Assembly (NCBI GenBank): GCA_016219075.1
Contig: JACRCJ010000127.1
Location: 1-14,119 of the forward strand
Length of the DNA stretch: 14,119 nucleotides
From: Deltaproteobacteria bacterium
Lineage (GTDB): Bacteria; Desulfobacterota; GWC2-55-46
Reading direction: 5' to 3'
A program made the position numbers and the translations under genes. Positions 1 through 8,133 of the stretch are shown here, piece by piece (within the stretch, counting starts at the first letter, position 1; each line of letters begins with the position of its first letter). The notes under the pieces were generated by a model. That model worked only from the letters and a program-made list of their open reading frames with translations, ran no database searches and was not told the origin of the DNA.

Positions 1-1
1 G

Positions 2-1186
2 GTCCTCAAAAGAGACCCCAAGAACGCCGGGGCACTCATAAACACCGCCGCCCTCTACGAGGTAAAGGGCAAAAAAGACGACGCGGTCACATACTACAAC
101 AAGGCCAGGGAGACGGGAGAGCCCACGGCCTTTCTCGCCTTTGCGAACTACTACATGAGGAACAAGGACTGGAGCAAGGCGGTCTCGGTACTCGACGAAG
201 GCATAAAGGCCAACCCCAAGAACGCGCAGGCCATGGAATTCAAGGGGAGGATCTACATCGGGGAGAAAAAGTATAAAGAGGCCCTTGGCGCCTTTGAGGC
301 CCTCGAAGCCGTGAACAAGGACTATGCGCTCCCGTTCATCGTGAATACGCACATCGCCATGGGCGAGCACCAGAAGGCCCTGGAAAAGCTCAATGAGAAG
401 ATAAAGTCCGACCCCAGGAGGATGGACCTCATGGCCGATGTCTCCAGGGTGTACGTGCTGATGAAGGACTACAAGAGCGCGGCGGACAACGCAAGGAAGA
501 TAATAAATATAAAGCCCGACTCCGCGGACGGATACATAGTCCTTGCCGGGGTGTATGAAAGTAAAAATGACCTTGACGGCGCCATCGAGGAACTCAGTAA
601 GGGGGCCGCCATAGACAGGAAAAGCCTCGGCGCTGGCATGCTCCTCGGGGGCATGTACCTTAAAAAGGGTGACAACGCTCAGGCCATGAAGGCATACGAG
701 GATGTCACGAAAAGAAACAGCAATTATATACCCGCCATATTCGCCCAGGCGACGGTCTACGACATGACCGGAAACAAGAAGGAGGCCATAAAGAGGTACC
801 GCGGCATAATCGAAAAATCCGAAAACCATGCGCCGGCCCTCAACAACCTCGCCTACCTCTACGCCGAAGGCTACGGCAGCAAGGAAGATGCGCTTAAGCT
901 CGCTACCAGGGCGTACACCCTGGAGCCTGGCAACGCCGGGATCATGGACACTCTGGGCTACGTCCTCCTAAAGAACGCCAGATACGACGAGGCGAGGACG
1001 TTGCTTGAGAGGTCCGTATCGGCAGCCCCAAACAACCCATCAACCCTGTACCATGCCGCCCTTGTTTACGTTCAGCAGGGTGAGAAAGCCAAGGCCATCG
1101 AAAGCCTCCAGAAGGCCATAGGCATTGGCGCGTTCCCTGGAGCAGACAACGCAAAGCATTTACTCGACAAACTGAAAAAAGGTTAG
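2..1186 (+). CDS. PrsT-like TPR-repeat protein of a PEP-CTERM/XrtA locus (5' end outside window)
   Basis: The reading frame is open from base 2 without a stop, so the gene starts upstream and the first Met in the window (155) is internal. The 394 visible residues are almost entirely about eleven tetratricopeptide units of roughly 34 residues, with typical TPR spacing of small and aromatic positions (for example ALNNLAYLYAEGYGSKEDAL and DTLGYVLLKNARYDEA near the C-terminus). TPR arrays are protein-protein scaffolds. The closing repeats resemble the PrsT family, large TPR lipoproteins encoded in exosortase A loci, and the gene sits 13 bases before an EpsB-type sugar transferase, which fits. The N-terminus, where a signal peptide and lipobox would lie, is not visible, so membrane anchoring cannot be checked. 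It probably assists polysaccharide assembly or export in the periplasm (inference). A generic TPR protein is the alternative. TPR identity is certain; PrsT assignment is moderate. Confidence 0.85.
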   Translation, partial: VLKRDPKNAGALINTAALYEVKGKKDDAVTYYNKARETGEPTAFLAFANYYMRNKDWSKAVSVLDEGIKANPKNAQAMEFKGRIYIGEKKYKEALGAFEALEAVNKDYALPFIVNTHIAMGEHQKALEKLNEKIKSDPRRMDLMADVSRVYVLMKDYKSAADNARKIINIKPDSADGYIVLAGVYESKNDLDGAIEELSKGAAIDRKSLGAGMLLGGMYLKKGDNAQAMKAYEDVTKRNSNYIPAIFAQATVYDMTGNKKEAIKRYRGIIEKSENHAPALNNLAYLYAEGYGSKEDALKLATRAYTLEPGNAGIMDTLGYVLLKNARYDEARTLLERSVSAAPNNPSTLYHAALVYVQQGEKAKAIESLQKAIGIGAFPGADNAKHLLDKLKKG

Positions 1187-1199
1187 GGTGTCCTAATAA

Positions 1200-2555
1200 A
1201 TGAAAGCGAAAATCCCTGTTCTCATAACCGGTGACGGCTTCTTGTCGGTTGCGGCCCTGTACTCCGGCTTTTTCCTGAGGTTCGGAACGATGGAAAAGGC
1301 GGAGGCGCTGTTCGGGGTTACGGGTCATGCCGTTTTCGTAGGCGTGATTCTATTCTCGTCATTTATGGCCGAGGGCTACAACTATGAAAAAAGTCACGGG
1401 AAGAAAGAGGTCCTCCTGAGGATCCTGCTCTCCATCGTGATATCGTTTTTCATGCTCTCAGCACTTTATTATCTCATACCTTCGATCATCCTGGGCAGAG
1501 GGATACTTCTTTTGGCCCTCTTTACCTTCGGGGTCTTCCAGTTCGTCTGGCACATAGGCTACGACCTGGCGCTTAAGCACCTGGGGTTCGTAAACAGGGT
1601 CCTCATACTCGGCACGGGCCCTCTTGCAAAGGAGATCGGAAGGCTCATTAACTCAAATAACCATGAATACGTCCTGTCGGGGTATGTGAACTGCGAGCTG
1701 CAGCCCGCTCTTGTGCCGAGCCTCTATATCGTTGGAAGCAGCAGCGAGCTGTTCGAGACGGCCAAAAGGGAAAAGGCCCACAAGATAGTGGTATCGCTCT
1801 CCGACAGGAGAGGGTCACTGCCCCTGCAGGGCATGCTCGAGTGCAAGTTCAGCGGCATAGAGGTCGTCGACGCCCCAACCATATACGAGAGAGTTACGGG
1901 GAAGCTCCTCATAGAGAACATTACCCCTGGCTGGTTCATCTTTTCAGACGGCTTCAGGACCTCCCTCTTGAAGAGTATATTCAAGAGGATCTTTGACGTC
2001 CTGTTCTCCACCGTGGGGCTCGTGCTGGCGCTTCCCTTTATACCCGTGCTTGCCGTCATTATAAAGCTCCATTCGCCAGGGCCGGTATTTTTCAAGCAGG
2101 TCCGCGTGGGAGAGAAGGAAAAGAAGTTTGTGCTCTACAAGTTCAGGACCATGCGCCAGGACGCGGAGAGCAAGACCGGGGCGGTCTGGGCCCAGAAGAA
2201 CGACCCGAGGGTCACAGCTTTGGGAAAGTACTTGAGAAAGTTCCGCCTCGACGAGATACCCCAGCTCTATAACGTCCTCAAGGGCGACATGAGCTTCATC
2301 GGGCCCAGGCCCGAGAGGCCTGAGTTCGTGGAGAAGCTCAAGGAGATAATACCTTACTACTCGGAAAGACACTGCTTGAAGCCCGGCGTTACCGGATGGG
2401 CCCAGATCAAGTACCCGTACGGAGCATCCGTCGAGGACGCCGCCGAAAAATTGAGATACGACCTTTATTACATAAAACACTTATCCCTTCCTTTTGACCT
2501 TCTCATAATGCTCGAGACGACGAAGGTCATCCTCTTCGGGAGAGGTGGGCAGTAG
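1200..2555 (+). CDS. EpsB-type undecaprenyl-phosphate sugar phosphotransferase (PEP-CTERM/XrtA-associated)
   Basis: This is a 451-residue polyprenyl-phosphate phosphoglycosyl transferase of the WbaP-like architecture. It would transfer a sugar-1-phosphate from a nucleotide sugar to undecaprenyl phosphate at the inner membrane, the first step of repeat-unit synthesis. Four hydrophobic segments lie at about residues 7-27, 43-58, 73-98 and 101-125. They are followed by a Rossmann-like region (VLILGTGPLAKEIG, 134-147), a re-entrant membrane helix (263-290) and the catalytic domain. That domain carries SPGPVFFKQVRVG (292-304), YKFRTMRQDAE (313-323), the Asp351-Glu352 dyad in RLDEIPQL, FIGPRPERPEF (366-376) and KPGVTGWAQIKYPYG (394-408). 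Full length fits the exosortase-associated family of this enzyme. A weak AGGGTG at 1186-1191 precedes the ATG by 8 bases. The first sugar cannot be read from sequence. Confidence 0.93.
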   Translation: MKAKIPVLITGDGFLSVAALYSGFFLRFGTMEKAEALFGVTGHAVFVGVILFSSFMAEGYNYEKSHGKKEVLLRILLSIVISFFMLSALYYLIPSIILGRGILLLALFTFGVFQFVWHIGYDLALKHLGFVNRVLILGTGPLAKEIGRLINSNNHEYVLSGYVNCELQPALVPSLYIVGSSSELFETAKREKAHKIVVSLSDRRGSLPLQGMLECKFSGIEVVDAPTIYERVTGKLLIENITPGWFIFSDGFRTSLLKSIFKRIFDVLFSTVGLVLALPFIPVLAVIIKLHSPGPVFFKQVRVGEKEKKFVLYKFRTMRQDAESKTGAVWAQKNDPRVTALGKYLRKFRLDEIPQLYNVLKGDMSFIGPRPERPEFVEKLKEIIPYYSERHCLKPGVTGWAQIKYPYGASVEDAAEKLRYDLYYIKHLSLPFDLLIMLETTKVILFGRGGQ

Positions 2556-2580
2556 GAAGGGAAAGGGAGGGAAAGCTGAG

Positions 2581-3387
2581 ATGGTGAAGCGGATTCTGGT
2601 GTTCTTTTTTGTTTTCCTGCTGGCTCCGGCGCTGGTCCTGGCCGAAGACTACGTGATAGGCGACGGTGACGCTCTGCAGATATCCGTCTGGGGTGTAAGC
2701 GAGCTCAGCGTGGGCGCGGTTGTGAGGCCGGACGGGAAGATAACTATACCGGGTGTCGGGGACATCACGGCCTCAGGATACACCCCCAAGGCCCTGAGCG
2801 CGAAGGTCGCGGAGAATCTCAAGGAAGTAGTCAAAAAACCAATAGTCACCGTCACCGTCACCGGCATCACCAACAACAAGATCTACATCATAGGCGGCGG
2901 TGTCTCCTCCGGGGTTCAGCAGCTTACGGGCAGGACAACGCTCCTTAAGTTCATGAGCAGGTACGGCAACTTTAAAGGGGCCGACCTCGAGCACGCCTAT
3001 CTGGTAAGGAATAACAAGAAACTCGATGTCGACTTCTATGGCCTGCTTATCAAGGGGGGCCTCGCGAAGGATATAGCGCTTGAGCCCGAGGACATCATCT
3101 ATGTGCCCGACAATGAGTCGAACAAGATCTACATCATGGGCGAGGTGACTAACCCCAAGTACACCTACTACAGGGAGAACTTCAGGATCCTTGATGCCAT
3201 ACTCGAAGCGGGCGGGTTCTCCAAGTTTGCAAACGAGAACAAGGTCGTTATCATGAGGAAGGGGCCCAACGGACAGATGAAGGATATCACCGTCAGGGTC
3301 AAGGACCTCATGAAAGGCGGCAACCTGAGCGAGAACATACTTCTTATGCCAGGCGACTTCGTGATCGTCAAGGAAAGCATATTTTAG
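2581..3387 (+). CDS. Short Wza-like polysaccharide export protein with two SLBB domains
   Basis: This 268-residue periplasmic export protein belongs to the OPX (Wza) superfamily. Residues 1-21 are a signal peptide (VKRILVFFFVFLLAPALVLA, then Glu-Asp-Tyr) with no Cys at the cleavage site, so it is a signal peptidase I substrate and not a lipoprotein. The Poly_export domain spans about 22-95, starting YVIGDGDALQISVWG, and two SLBB domains follow at about 98-177 and 180-264. The protein ends directly after SLBB2 and lacks the extra C-terminal region that forms the outer-membrane helical barrel in E. coli Wza (about 380 residues). This form is typical of exosortase A loci. The ATG at 2581 was chosen because GGGAGG (2565-2570) lies 10 bases upstream and the signal peptide then starts correctly; a GTG at 2545 would overlap the previous gene and add a charged tail before the signal peptide. 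The chain-length gene follows after 18 bases. Confidence 0.92.
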   Translation: MVKRILVFFFVFLLAPALVLAEDYVIGDGDALQISVWGVSELSVGAVVRPDGKITIPGVGDITASGYTPKALSAKVAENLKEVVKKPIVTVTVTGITNNKIYIIGGGVSSGVQQLTGRTTLLKFMSRYGNFKGADLEHAYLVRNNKKLDVDFYGLLIKGGLAKDIALEPEDIIYVPDNESNKIYIMGEVTNPKYTYYRENFRILDAILEAGGFSKFANENKVVIMRKGPNGQMKDITVRVKDLMKGGNLSENILLMPGDFVIVKESIF

Positions 3388-3405
3388 AGAGCAGGGGGAG
3401 AGAAG

Positions 3406-4983
3406 ATGGAAATACAGCGCATTGAGATAAAAAAGTATCTGAAGATACTCATCAGGAGAAAGTTTGTCTTCATGGGTGTGGCCCTTATGGTAATGTCCGG
3501 GATCGTCTGGGGGAGCTACTTCATGTCCAAGAAATACGAGGCCAAGAGCATGGTCTTTATCGAAAGCAACGTCATTAAGAACCTGGTCGGCGGGATTGCA
3601 ATAACCCCATCGATGAATGACAGGATCAGGGTCTTGAGGTACGCTATGCTCAGCAGAGGCCTCATCTCCAAGGTAGTAAAGGACCTGGACCTCGACACTA
3701 AGGTAAAGAACGACGCGAAGGTCGAGGAGATGATAACCGACTTCCAGGCGAGGACAACGATAAACGTAAGAGGTAATGATATGTTTATAGTCTCCTTCAC
3801 GGACACTAACCCAAAGCTCGCCATGGACTACATAAACAGCCTTGTGAGGAATTACGTTGAGGAGAACATCTCGGCCAAGCGGGAGGAGTCATACGGCGCC
3901 AACTCGTTCCTCAAGGAGCAGGTGGCGCTTCTTAAGGACAAGGTCAATAAGGGCGATGACGAGATCATTAAGTTCAGGCAGAGGCAGGGGGTCTACGTCT
4001 CGATAGACGAGAACGCCCTCATAAACGACATAAAGAGCTATAAAACAGAGATAGACAGCATAGACGTTAAAAAGAACGAGCTGCTGGCGACAAAGAACAG
4101 CATCAAGAAGCAGCTTGAGGGCAAGGAGCCATTGAATTCCTCGGGCGGGGCGATTGTTGCGGCCCTTGAGAACAGGATAAAGCAGCTCCTGGTGGTTTAC
4201 ACCGAGAACTACCCGGAGATCGTAAAGCTCAGGGCCGAGATAGACGCCGCAAAAAAACAGCAGGTGGCCGCGCCGAAGAACGTTGAAGAAGAGGCCGGCG
4301 TGATGAGCGATGAAGATGCCGCCACCAACCCCATTTACTCTGATTTAAGGCAGAGATACCTCCAGGCGGAATCGGATATAAGCGCGCTCGACGCGAAAAG
4401 AAAGAAGCTTCTGTCTCTCATAAGCGCAAGGGAGAACGAGCTCAGGGTGCTTCCGGCGGATAAAAAGAAGCTCTACGAGCTTGAACAGGAGAGAAACGCC
4501 AACAGGGAACTCTTTGAGCAGCTCCGCCAGAGGCTCGGCCAGTCCGAGTTCTCCAAAAAGATGGAGATAGAGGACAAGTCGACGACCTTCAGGATAGTGG
4601 ACCCGGCGGTCCTTCCGACAAGGCCCGTAACCCCGAGGCTTAAGGTGATGCTGGCCGGCGTGTTCATCGGCCTTATCGGCGGGATAGGGGCCGTGTTCCT
4701 CAGGGAGCAGTTCGATTCCTCGATAAAGGAGACACAGACGCTCAAGCTGCTCGGTCTCGAGGTCCTTGCCGTGATACCGAAAATTTTCAACGAGACAGAG
4801 AACAGGAAGAAGGTGAAAAAGGAGCGGCTCATTTATACACTTGCAGGTATTTACTTTCTGGTCATATGTTCCTCCTTGGCCCTTGAGGTGATGATCCCGT
4901 CTTACGTGGACGGCATGATCATGGCCCTTAATCTCGATTCCCTCAAGGACAACATGGTGCATGCGGCTAAGGGAATCTTTTAG
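3406..4983 (+). CDS. Wzz/GNVR-type polysaccharide chain-length determinant (XrtA-associated)
   Basis: This 525-residue inner-membrane polysaccharide co-polymerase probably controls chain length of the exported glycan together with the kinase encoded next. TM1 is at about 20-40. A long periplasmic part follows, rich in heptad-like charged and Leu residues (about 150-400), with a GNVR-like end (LPADKKKLYELEQERNANRE region). The typical Pro-rich run DPAVLPTRPVTPRLK then leads into TM2 at about 413-434. The cytoplasmic linker SSIKETQTLKLLGLEVLAVIP is the one that in Wzc-like fused proteins leads to the kinase domain; here a third hydrophobic segment (476-497) follows instead and the protein ends without a kinase. 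The kinase is a separate gene 15 bases downstream. Start: GGGGAG (3395-3400) is 5 bases before the ATG. Length and shape fit the exosortase-associated family. Confidence 0.92.
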   Translation: MEIQRIEIKKYLKILIRRKFVFMGVALMVMSGIVWGSYFMSKKYEAKSMVFIESNVIKNLVGGIAITPSMNDRIRVLRYAMLSRGLISKVVKDLDLDTKVKNDAKVEEMITDFQARTTINVRGNDMFIVSFTDTNPKLAMDYINSLVRNYVEENISAKREESYGANSFLKEQVALLKDKVNKGDDEIIKFRQRQGVYVSIDENALINDIKSYKTEIDSIDVKKNELLATKNSIKKQLEGKEPLNSSGGAIVAALENRIKQLLVVYTENYPEIVKLRAEIDAAKKQQVAAPKNVEEEAGVMSDEDAATNPIYSDLRQRYLQAESDISALDAKRKKLLSLISARENELRVLPADKKKLYELEQERNANRELFEQLRQRLGQSEFSKKMEIEDKSTTFRIVDPAVLPTRPVTPRLKVMLAGVFIGLIGGIGAVFLREQFDSSIKETQTLKLLGLEVLAVIPKIFNETENRKKVKKERLIYTLAGIYFLVICSSLALEVMIPSYVDGMIMALNLDSLKDNMVHAAKGIF

Positions 4984-4998
4984 ATAGGGGGACATGCG

Positions 4999-5832
4999 AT
5001 GAGCAGAATAGAGAAAGCCCTTGAAAAGGCTAATTCGTTGAGAGGACAAGATGCGGTAAATGAAGTGCTCACCGTTGAGAACGTGACGCAGACGCAGACG
5101 ATGCCGGAGTTCTTTAGCCCGGAGGTGGCGGTAAAAACCGACAACCCTTATCTGGCTGTTCTGAACGAACCTAACTCGCCAGCGGCGGAAGAGTACAGGA
5201 AGTTGAAGTCCATGGTGGTCAAATACACCAAAAAAGGCTCAAGCCTCCTCAATACCCTCATGGTCACGAGCACGGCGGCCAGCGAGGGTAAAAGCCTCAC
5301 GGCCTTGAACCTCGCCATAACACTTGCGCAGGAATACGACCACACGGTCCTTCTGGTGGATGCGGATCTGAGAAGGCCGTCATTGCACAAGTACCTCGGG
5401 GTCGAGCCCAGGATAGGGCTTTCGGACTGCATTTCCGAGGGAAGGGACATAAGCCAGGCGCTTATCAGGACCGGGATAGGAAATCTCGTCCTTCTCCCCT
5501 CCGGGAACAAGGTCTCGGATCCGGTTGAGCTTCTTCTTTCAGGCAAGATGAAGTCCCTCATAAGGGAACTGAAGCACAGGTATGCCGACAGGTACGTGAT
5601 ATTCGACACCCCCCCGGTACTGCCATTTGCCGAGGCCCATTCGATAGGGCTTTCCGTCGACGGGGTCATCTTCGTGGTGAGGGAGGGGGGCGCGCCGCTT
5701 GGCAACGTGAAGGAGGCCCTCGACATGCTCAAGGGCACCAATATTATCGGCGTTGCCTATAACGATGTTGAGGTGAGCTCTCTGGACAGCGACTACTATT
5801 ACAGGGGATACCACAGCCGCGGCGAAAAATGA
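4999..5832 (+). CDS. Stand-alone BY-type tyrosine autokinase (CpsD/Wzc kinase domain, XrtA-associated)
   Basis: This 277-residue cytoplasmic P-loop protein of the bacterial tyrosine kinase (BY-kinase) family phosphorylates its own C-terminal tyrosines and cycles with the Wzz-like partner to regulate polymer assembly. The N-terminal MSRIEKALEKA is the usual start of such stand-alone kinases. The EEYRKLKSMV segment (64-73) matches the oligomerisation motif region. Walker A is STAASEGKS (91-99, Lys98), Walker A' is VDADLRRP (120-127), and Walker B is YVIFDTPPV (199-207). The tail has a small tyrosine cluster (Tyr266, 267, 268, 271), the likely autophosphorylation sites. AGGGGGA (4986-4992) lies 6 bases before the ATG. 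The stop overlaps the start of the beta-barrel gene by 4 bases, so the two are probably translationally coupled. Confidence 0.94.
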   Translation: MSRIEKALEKANSLRGQDAVNEVLTVENVTQTQTMPEFFSPEVAVKTDNPYLAVLNEPNSPAAEEYRKLKSMVVKYTKKGSSLLNTLMVTSTAASEGKSLTALNLAITLAQEYDHTVLLVDADLRRPSLHKYLGVEPRIGLSDCISEGRDISQALIRTGIGNLVLLPSGNKVSDPVELLLSGKMKSLIRELKHRYADRYVIFDTPPVLPFAEAHSIGLSVDGVIFVVREGGAPLGNVKEALDMLKGTNIIGVAYNDVEVSSLDSDYYYRGYHSRGEK

Positions 5833-7073
5833 AGAAAAAGAGACTGCTGACAATACTTCTGCTGCTGATCCCGGCTTTTTCGCTGGGTTATGCTTCGAGT
5901 TCATGGGCCGAGTACAGTTTCACTCCTAATCTGGTGTTAAGGGAAGAGTACAACGATAACATCTTCCTTACGCGGAACAATAAAGAGGATGATTTCATAT
6001 CGAGCATCACCCCCTCTGTCAAATTTTCTTACAAGACCAGTATCCTGACCCTGTCGCTTGACTATGGGCTGCACTTCAGGTTCTTCGCGCACCACCCGCA
6101 AAGGAACGAAACCGGCTTAAGCAAAACCCAGAGGGCAAAGCTCGATACAACTCTATCGCCCTACAAGGAGATAGTATTTTTAAAGTTATTCGATGAATAC
6201 ACCAGGGTGCCGGTAGACCAGAGAAATCAGGTGGCCCTTGATAACATTTTTGTGAACCTGACTGACATGAACCGCTTGGTCATAAACCCTTATATCCTGT
6301 ACCCCGTAAGCTCCGGTTTCAGCACAAGCGTCGGCTACACATATGATAACAGCTGGTACAGGTCTCATCAGGGCGACAACACAGAGAACCATACTGCGAA
6401 CTTAAACCTCATAAAGGTGCTTACGGACAAGATCACCTCCACGGTTACTTACAGCTACCTGTTCCACAGGCCCAAGATCACCCCGAAGTACGACAAACAG
6501 GACGTATTTCTGAACCTGTCATACGATGTTTCAGCGAAACTTAATCTCAATGGCGGCGCGGGACGCACCTGGTTCAATTATATGGACAGGCCCTCACAAA
6601 ACTCTTCTATATGGAACGCCAAGGCGAGCTACCATCTTACGGACCTGTTAAGCCTGGGAGCGGGACATACGGAGAGTTTCATGGATTCTGTCAAACAGGG
6701 CACGTTCAAGAGAAGATCAACTACTGGCTCCATAGGCTACAGCGGGAAGCTTCCTGTGAACCTCACGGTCTTCAGTAACATCGACACGTACGACACCGTG
6801 GACAGGACGGACAGGAGCAGGGGTGCTACCCTCAGCACGAACATGCCTATCACGCCGAAGCTTACGGGCGGCGTCACAGGCACATACTCGCACTTCGGGT
6901 TTCAGCCGGAAGGGGAGAGCATGAACAGGTACTCCGCCGCAGTCTCTTTCGCCTACGCAATGAAGATAACGACGCTTTCCCTCGGTTACACATACAATCT
7001 TAACGATTCGACAAACAGAAGCAATAACTACGACAACAACATAGTCTGGCTCCAGGCCGGATTCACAATCTAA
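5829..7073 (+). CDS. PEP-CTERM-system-associated outer-membrane beta-barrel protein
   Basis: This 414-residue predicted outer-membrane protein has a signal peptide at residues 1-27 (KKKRLLTILLLLIPAFSLGY, then a Ser-rich stretch ending SWA before Glu-Tyr). The mature part opens FTPNLVLREEYNDNIFL, the pattern of barrel proteins encoded in exosortase A loci. It then alternates polar and hydrophobic or aromatic residues throughout (for example ISTNLSYDV-like strands and LSLGYTYNL near the end) and ends in a strand-like VWLQAGFTI. No enzyme motif is visible. It overlaps the kinase gene by 4 bases (ATGA), with no good Shine-Dalgarno of its own, which points to translational coupling. Position beside an export protein that lacks its own outer-membrane barrel makes a role as the outer-membrane channel plausible, but that is inference. 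The membership in the family is fairly sure; the function is not established. Confidence 0.85.
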   Translation: MKKKRLLTILLLLIPAFSLGYASSSWAEYSFTPNLVLREEYNDNIFLTRNNKEDDFISSITPSVKFSYKTSILTLSLDYGLHFRFFAHHPQRNETGLSKTQRAKLDTTLSPYKEIVFLKLFDEYTRVPVDQRNQVALDNIFVNLTDMNRLVINPYILYPVSSGFSTSVGYTYDNSWYRSHQGDNTENHTANLNLIKVLTDKITSTVTYSYLFHRPKITPKYDKQDVFLNLSYDVSAKLNLNGGAGRTWFNYMDRPSQNSSIWNAKASYHLTDLLSLGAGHTESFMDSVKQGTFKRRSTTGSIGYSGKLPVNLTVFSNIDTYDTVDRTDRSRGATLSTNMPITPKLTGGVTGTYSHFGFQPEGESMNRYSAAVSFAYAMKITTLSLGYTYNLNDSTNRSNNYDNNIVWLQAGFTI

Positions 7074-7085
7074 AAAAGAGGCAAC

Positions 7086-8123
7086 ATGTACGAGGAGTTC
7101 TTCGAGCTTAACGCAAAGCCATTTGAGCTTGTACCGAACCCGGACTTCCTGTTTCTGAGCAAATCCCACAGGAAGTCCATGACCTATCTCGATTACGGGA
7201 TAAAGGAGAGGGCCGGGTTCATACTCCTTACGGGCGAGGTCGGTTCGGGGAAAACAACCATAATGAGGAACCTCATAAAGAAGCTTGACAGGAACGTGGC
7301 CCTGTCGAAGGTCTTCAACACGATGGTCTCCTCCGAGCAGCTCATATCGATGATAAACGAGGACTTCGGCCTGAGTGTCGTCGGGAAGGACAAGGTCACC
7401 CTTTTAAGGGAACTTAACGATTTCCTCATCGAGTGCTACTCGAGGAAGTGCCAGGCGATACTCATAATAGACGAGGCCCAGAACTTGACGCCCGAGCTCT
7501 TGGAAGAGGTCAGGATGCTTTCGAACCTCGAGACCGACAGAAGCAAGCTTATCCAGATAATACTCGCCGGCCAGCCGGAGCTCTGGAAGACGCTGTCGCT
7601 TCCCAACCTGAGGCAGCTCAGGCAGAGGATAAGCATATGCTGCAACATCATGCCGCTTACGAGGCAGGAAACCGAGGAGTACATACTTTACAGGCTTGAG
7701 ATGGCCGGGAACAGGTACGCCGTCACCTTCACCGAGGGAACCCTGGACGCGGTCTACAGATTCAGCAGAGGCATACCCAGGCTCACGAACATCATCTGCG
7801 ACTTCATCATGCTCACGGCCTTCGTCGATGAGACGAAGACAATCACCCTGGACCTCGTAAAAGAGGTCATAACGGAGCTCGAAAGGGAGAACAGGTTCTG
7901 GAGGGACGAGGATGCTTCCCATGAGATGCGGGTAAACAAGCTTATACCCGAGGACTTCATCGGGGACTTCATCACCCGCCTTGACAGGATCGAGGGGGCG
8001 GTGACCAGGAACCAGATAACGGAGCAGGAAAGGGAAGCGATATTCGGAAGGCTCTCAACGCTGGAGAGGGTAATCAAGCAGCTCTGCCAGTTCTTCATCG
8101 AGAGAAGGAAAAAAGAAGTTTAG
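7086..8123 (+). CDS. ExeA-like AAA ATPase, XrtA/PEP-CTERM-associated
   Basis: This 345-residue AAA ATPase resembles ExeA/GspA. The N-terminal FFELNAKPFELVPNPDFLFL (5-24) is the signature opening of the ExeA family. Walker A is GEVGSGKTT (50-58), Walker B is ILIIDEAQNL (125-134), a sensor-like LAGQPEL lies at 160-166, and arginines Arg176, Arg179 and Arg181 sit in NLRQLRQRI, where arginine-finger residues are expected. The SRGIPRLTN motif at 227-235 is typical. The last 60-70 residues are rich in charged residues and look coiled-coil forming. No peptidoglycan-binding domain and no TM segment is seen, unlike full-length ExeA, so it is likely cytoplasmic. Its role in polysaccharide export is unknown; energising assembly of the export complex is inference. 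AAGAGG (7076-7081) precedes the ATG. Confidence 0.92.
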   Translation: MYEEFFELNAKPFELVPNPDFLFLSKSHRKSMTYLDYGIKERAGFILLTGEVGSGKTTIMRNLIKKLDRNVALSKVFNTMVSSEQLISMINEDFGLSVVGKDKVTLLRELNDFLIECYSRKCQAILIIDEAQNLTPELLEEVRMLSNLETDRSKLIQIILAGQPELWKTLSLPNLRQLRQRISICCNIMPLTRQETEEYILYRLEMAGNRYAVTFTEGTLDAVYRFSRGIPRLTNIICDFIMLTAFVDETKTITLDLVKEVITELERENRFWRDEDASHEMRVNKLIPEDFIGDFITRLDRIEGAVTRNQITEQEREAIFGRLSTLERVIKQLCQFFIERRKKEV

Positions 8124-8126
8124 GAG
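8121..8126 (+). promoter_or_regulatory. Ribosome binding site deciding the GTG start of the deacetylase
   Basis: TAGGAG overlaps the stop codon of the ATPase gene and lies 7 bases before GTG 8134. This favours the GTG over the ATG at 8146. Confidence 0.65.
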
Positions 8127-8133
8127 CTTATCC

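Noticed and set aside
1944..2480. Minus-strand ORF of 178 codons opposite the sugar transferase catalytic domain
   Set aside because: Fully antisense to conserved catalytic motifs of the + strand enzyme; no domain or ribosome binding site supports it.
2545..2580. Upstream GTG start for the export protein
   Set aside because: It overlaps the previous gene and would put 12 charged or polar residues before the signal peptide; GGGAGG supports the ATG at 2581.
4345..5049. Minus-strand ORF of 234 codons opposite the end of the chain-length gene
   Set aside because: It lies antisense to a clear Wzz-family gene across the TM2 region and runs into the kinase gene; its composition (Leu, His, Arg rich) is that of a shadow frame, with no recognisable domain.
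7404..7922. Minus-strand ORF of 172 codons opposite the ATPase gene
   Set aside because: Shadow of the ATPase reading frame; long antisense frames are expected at this GC content.
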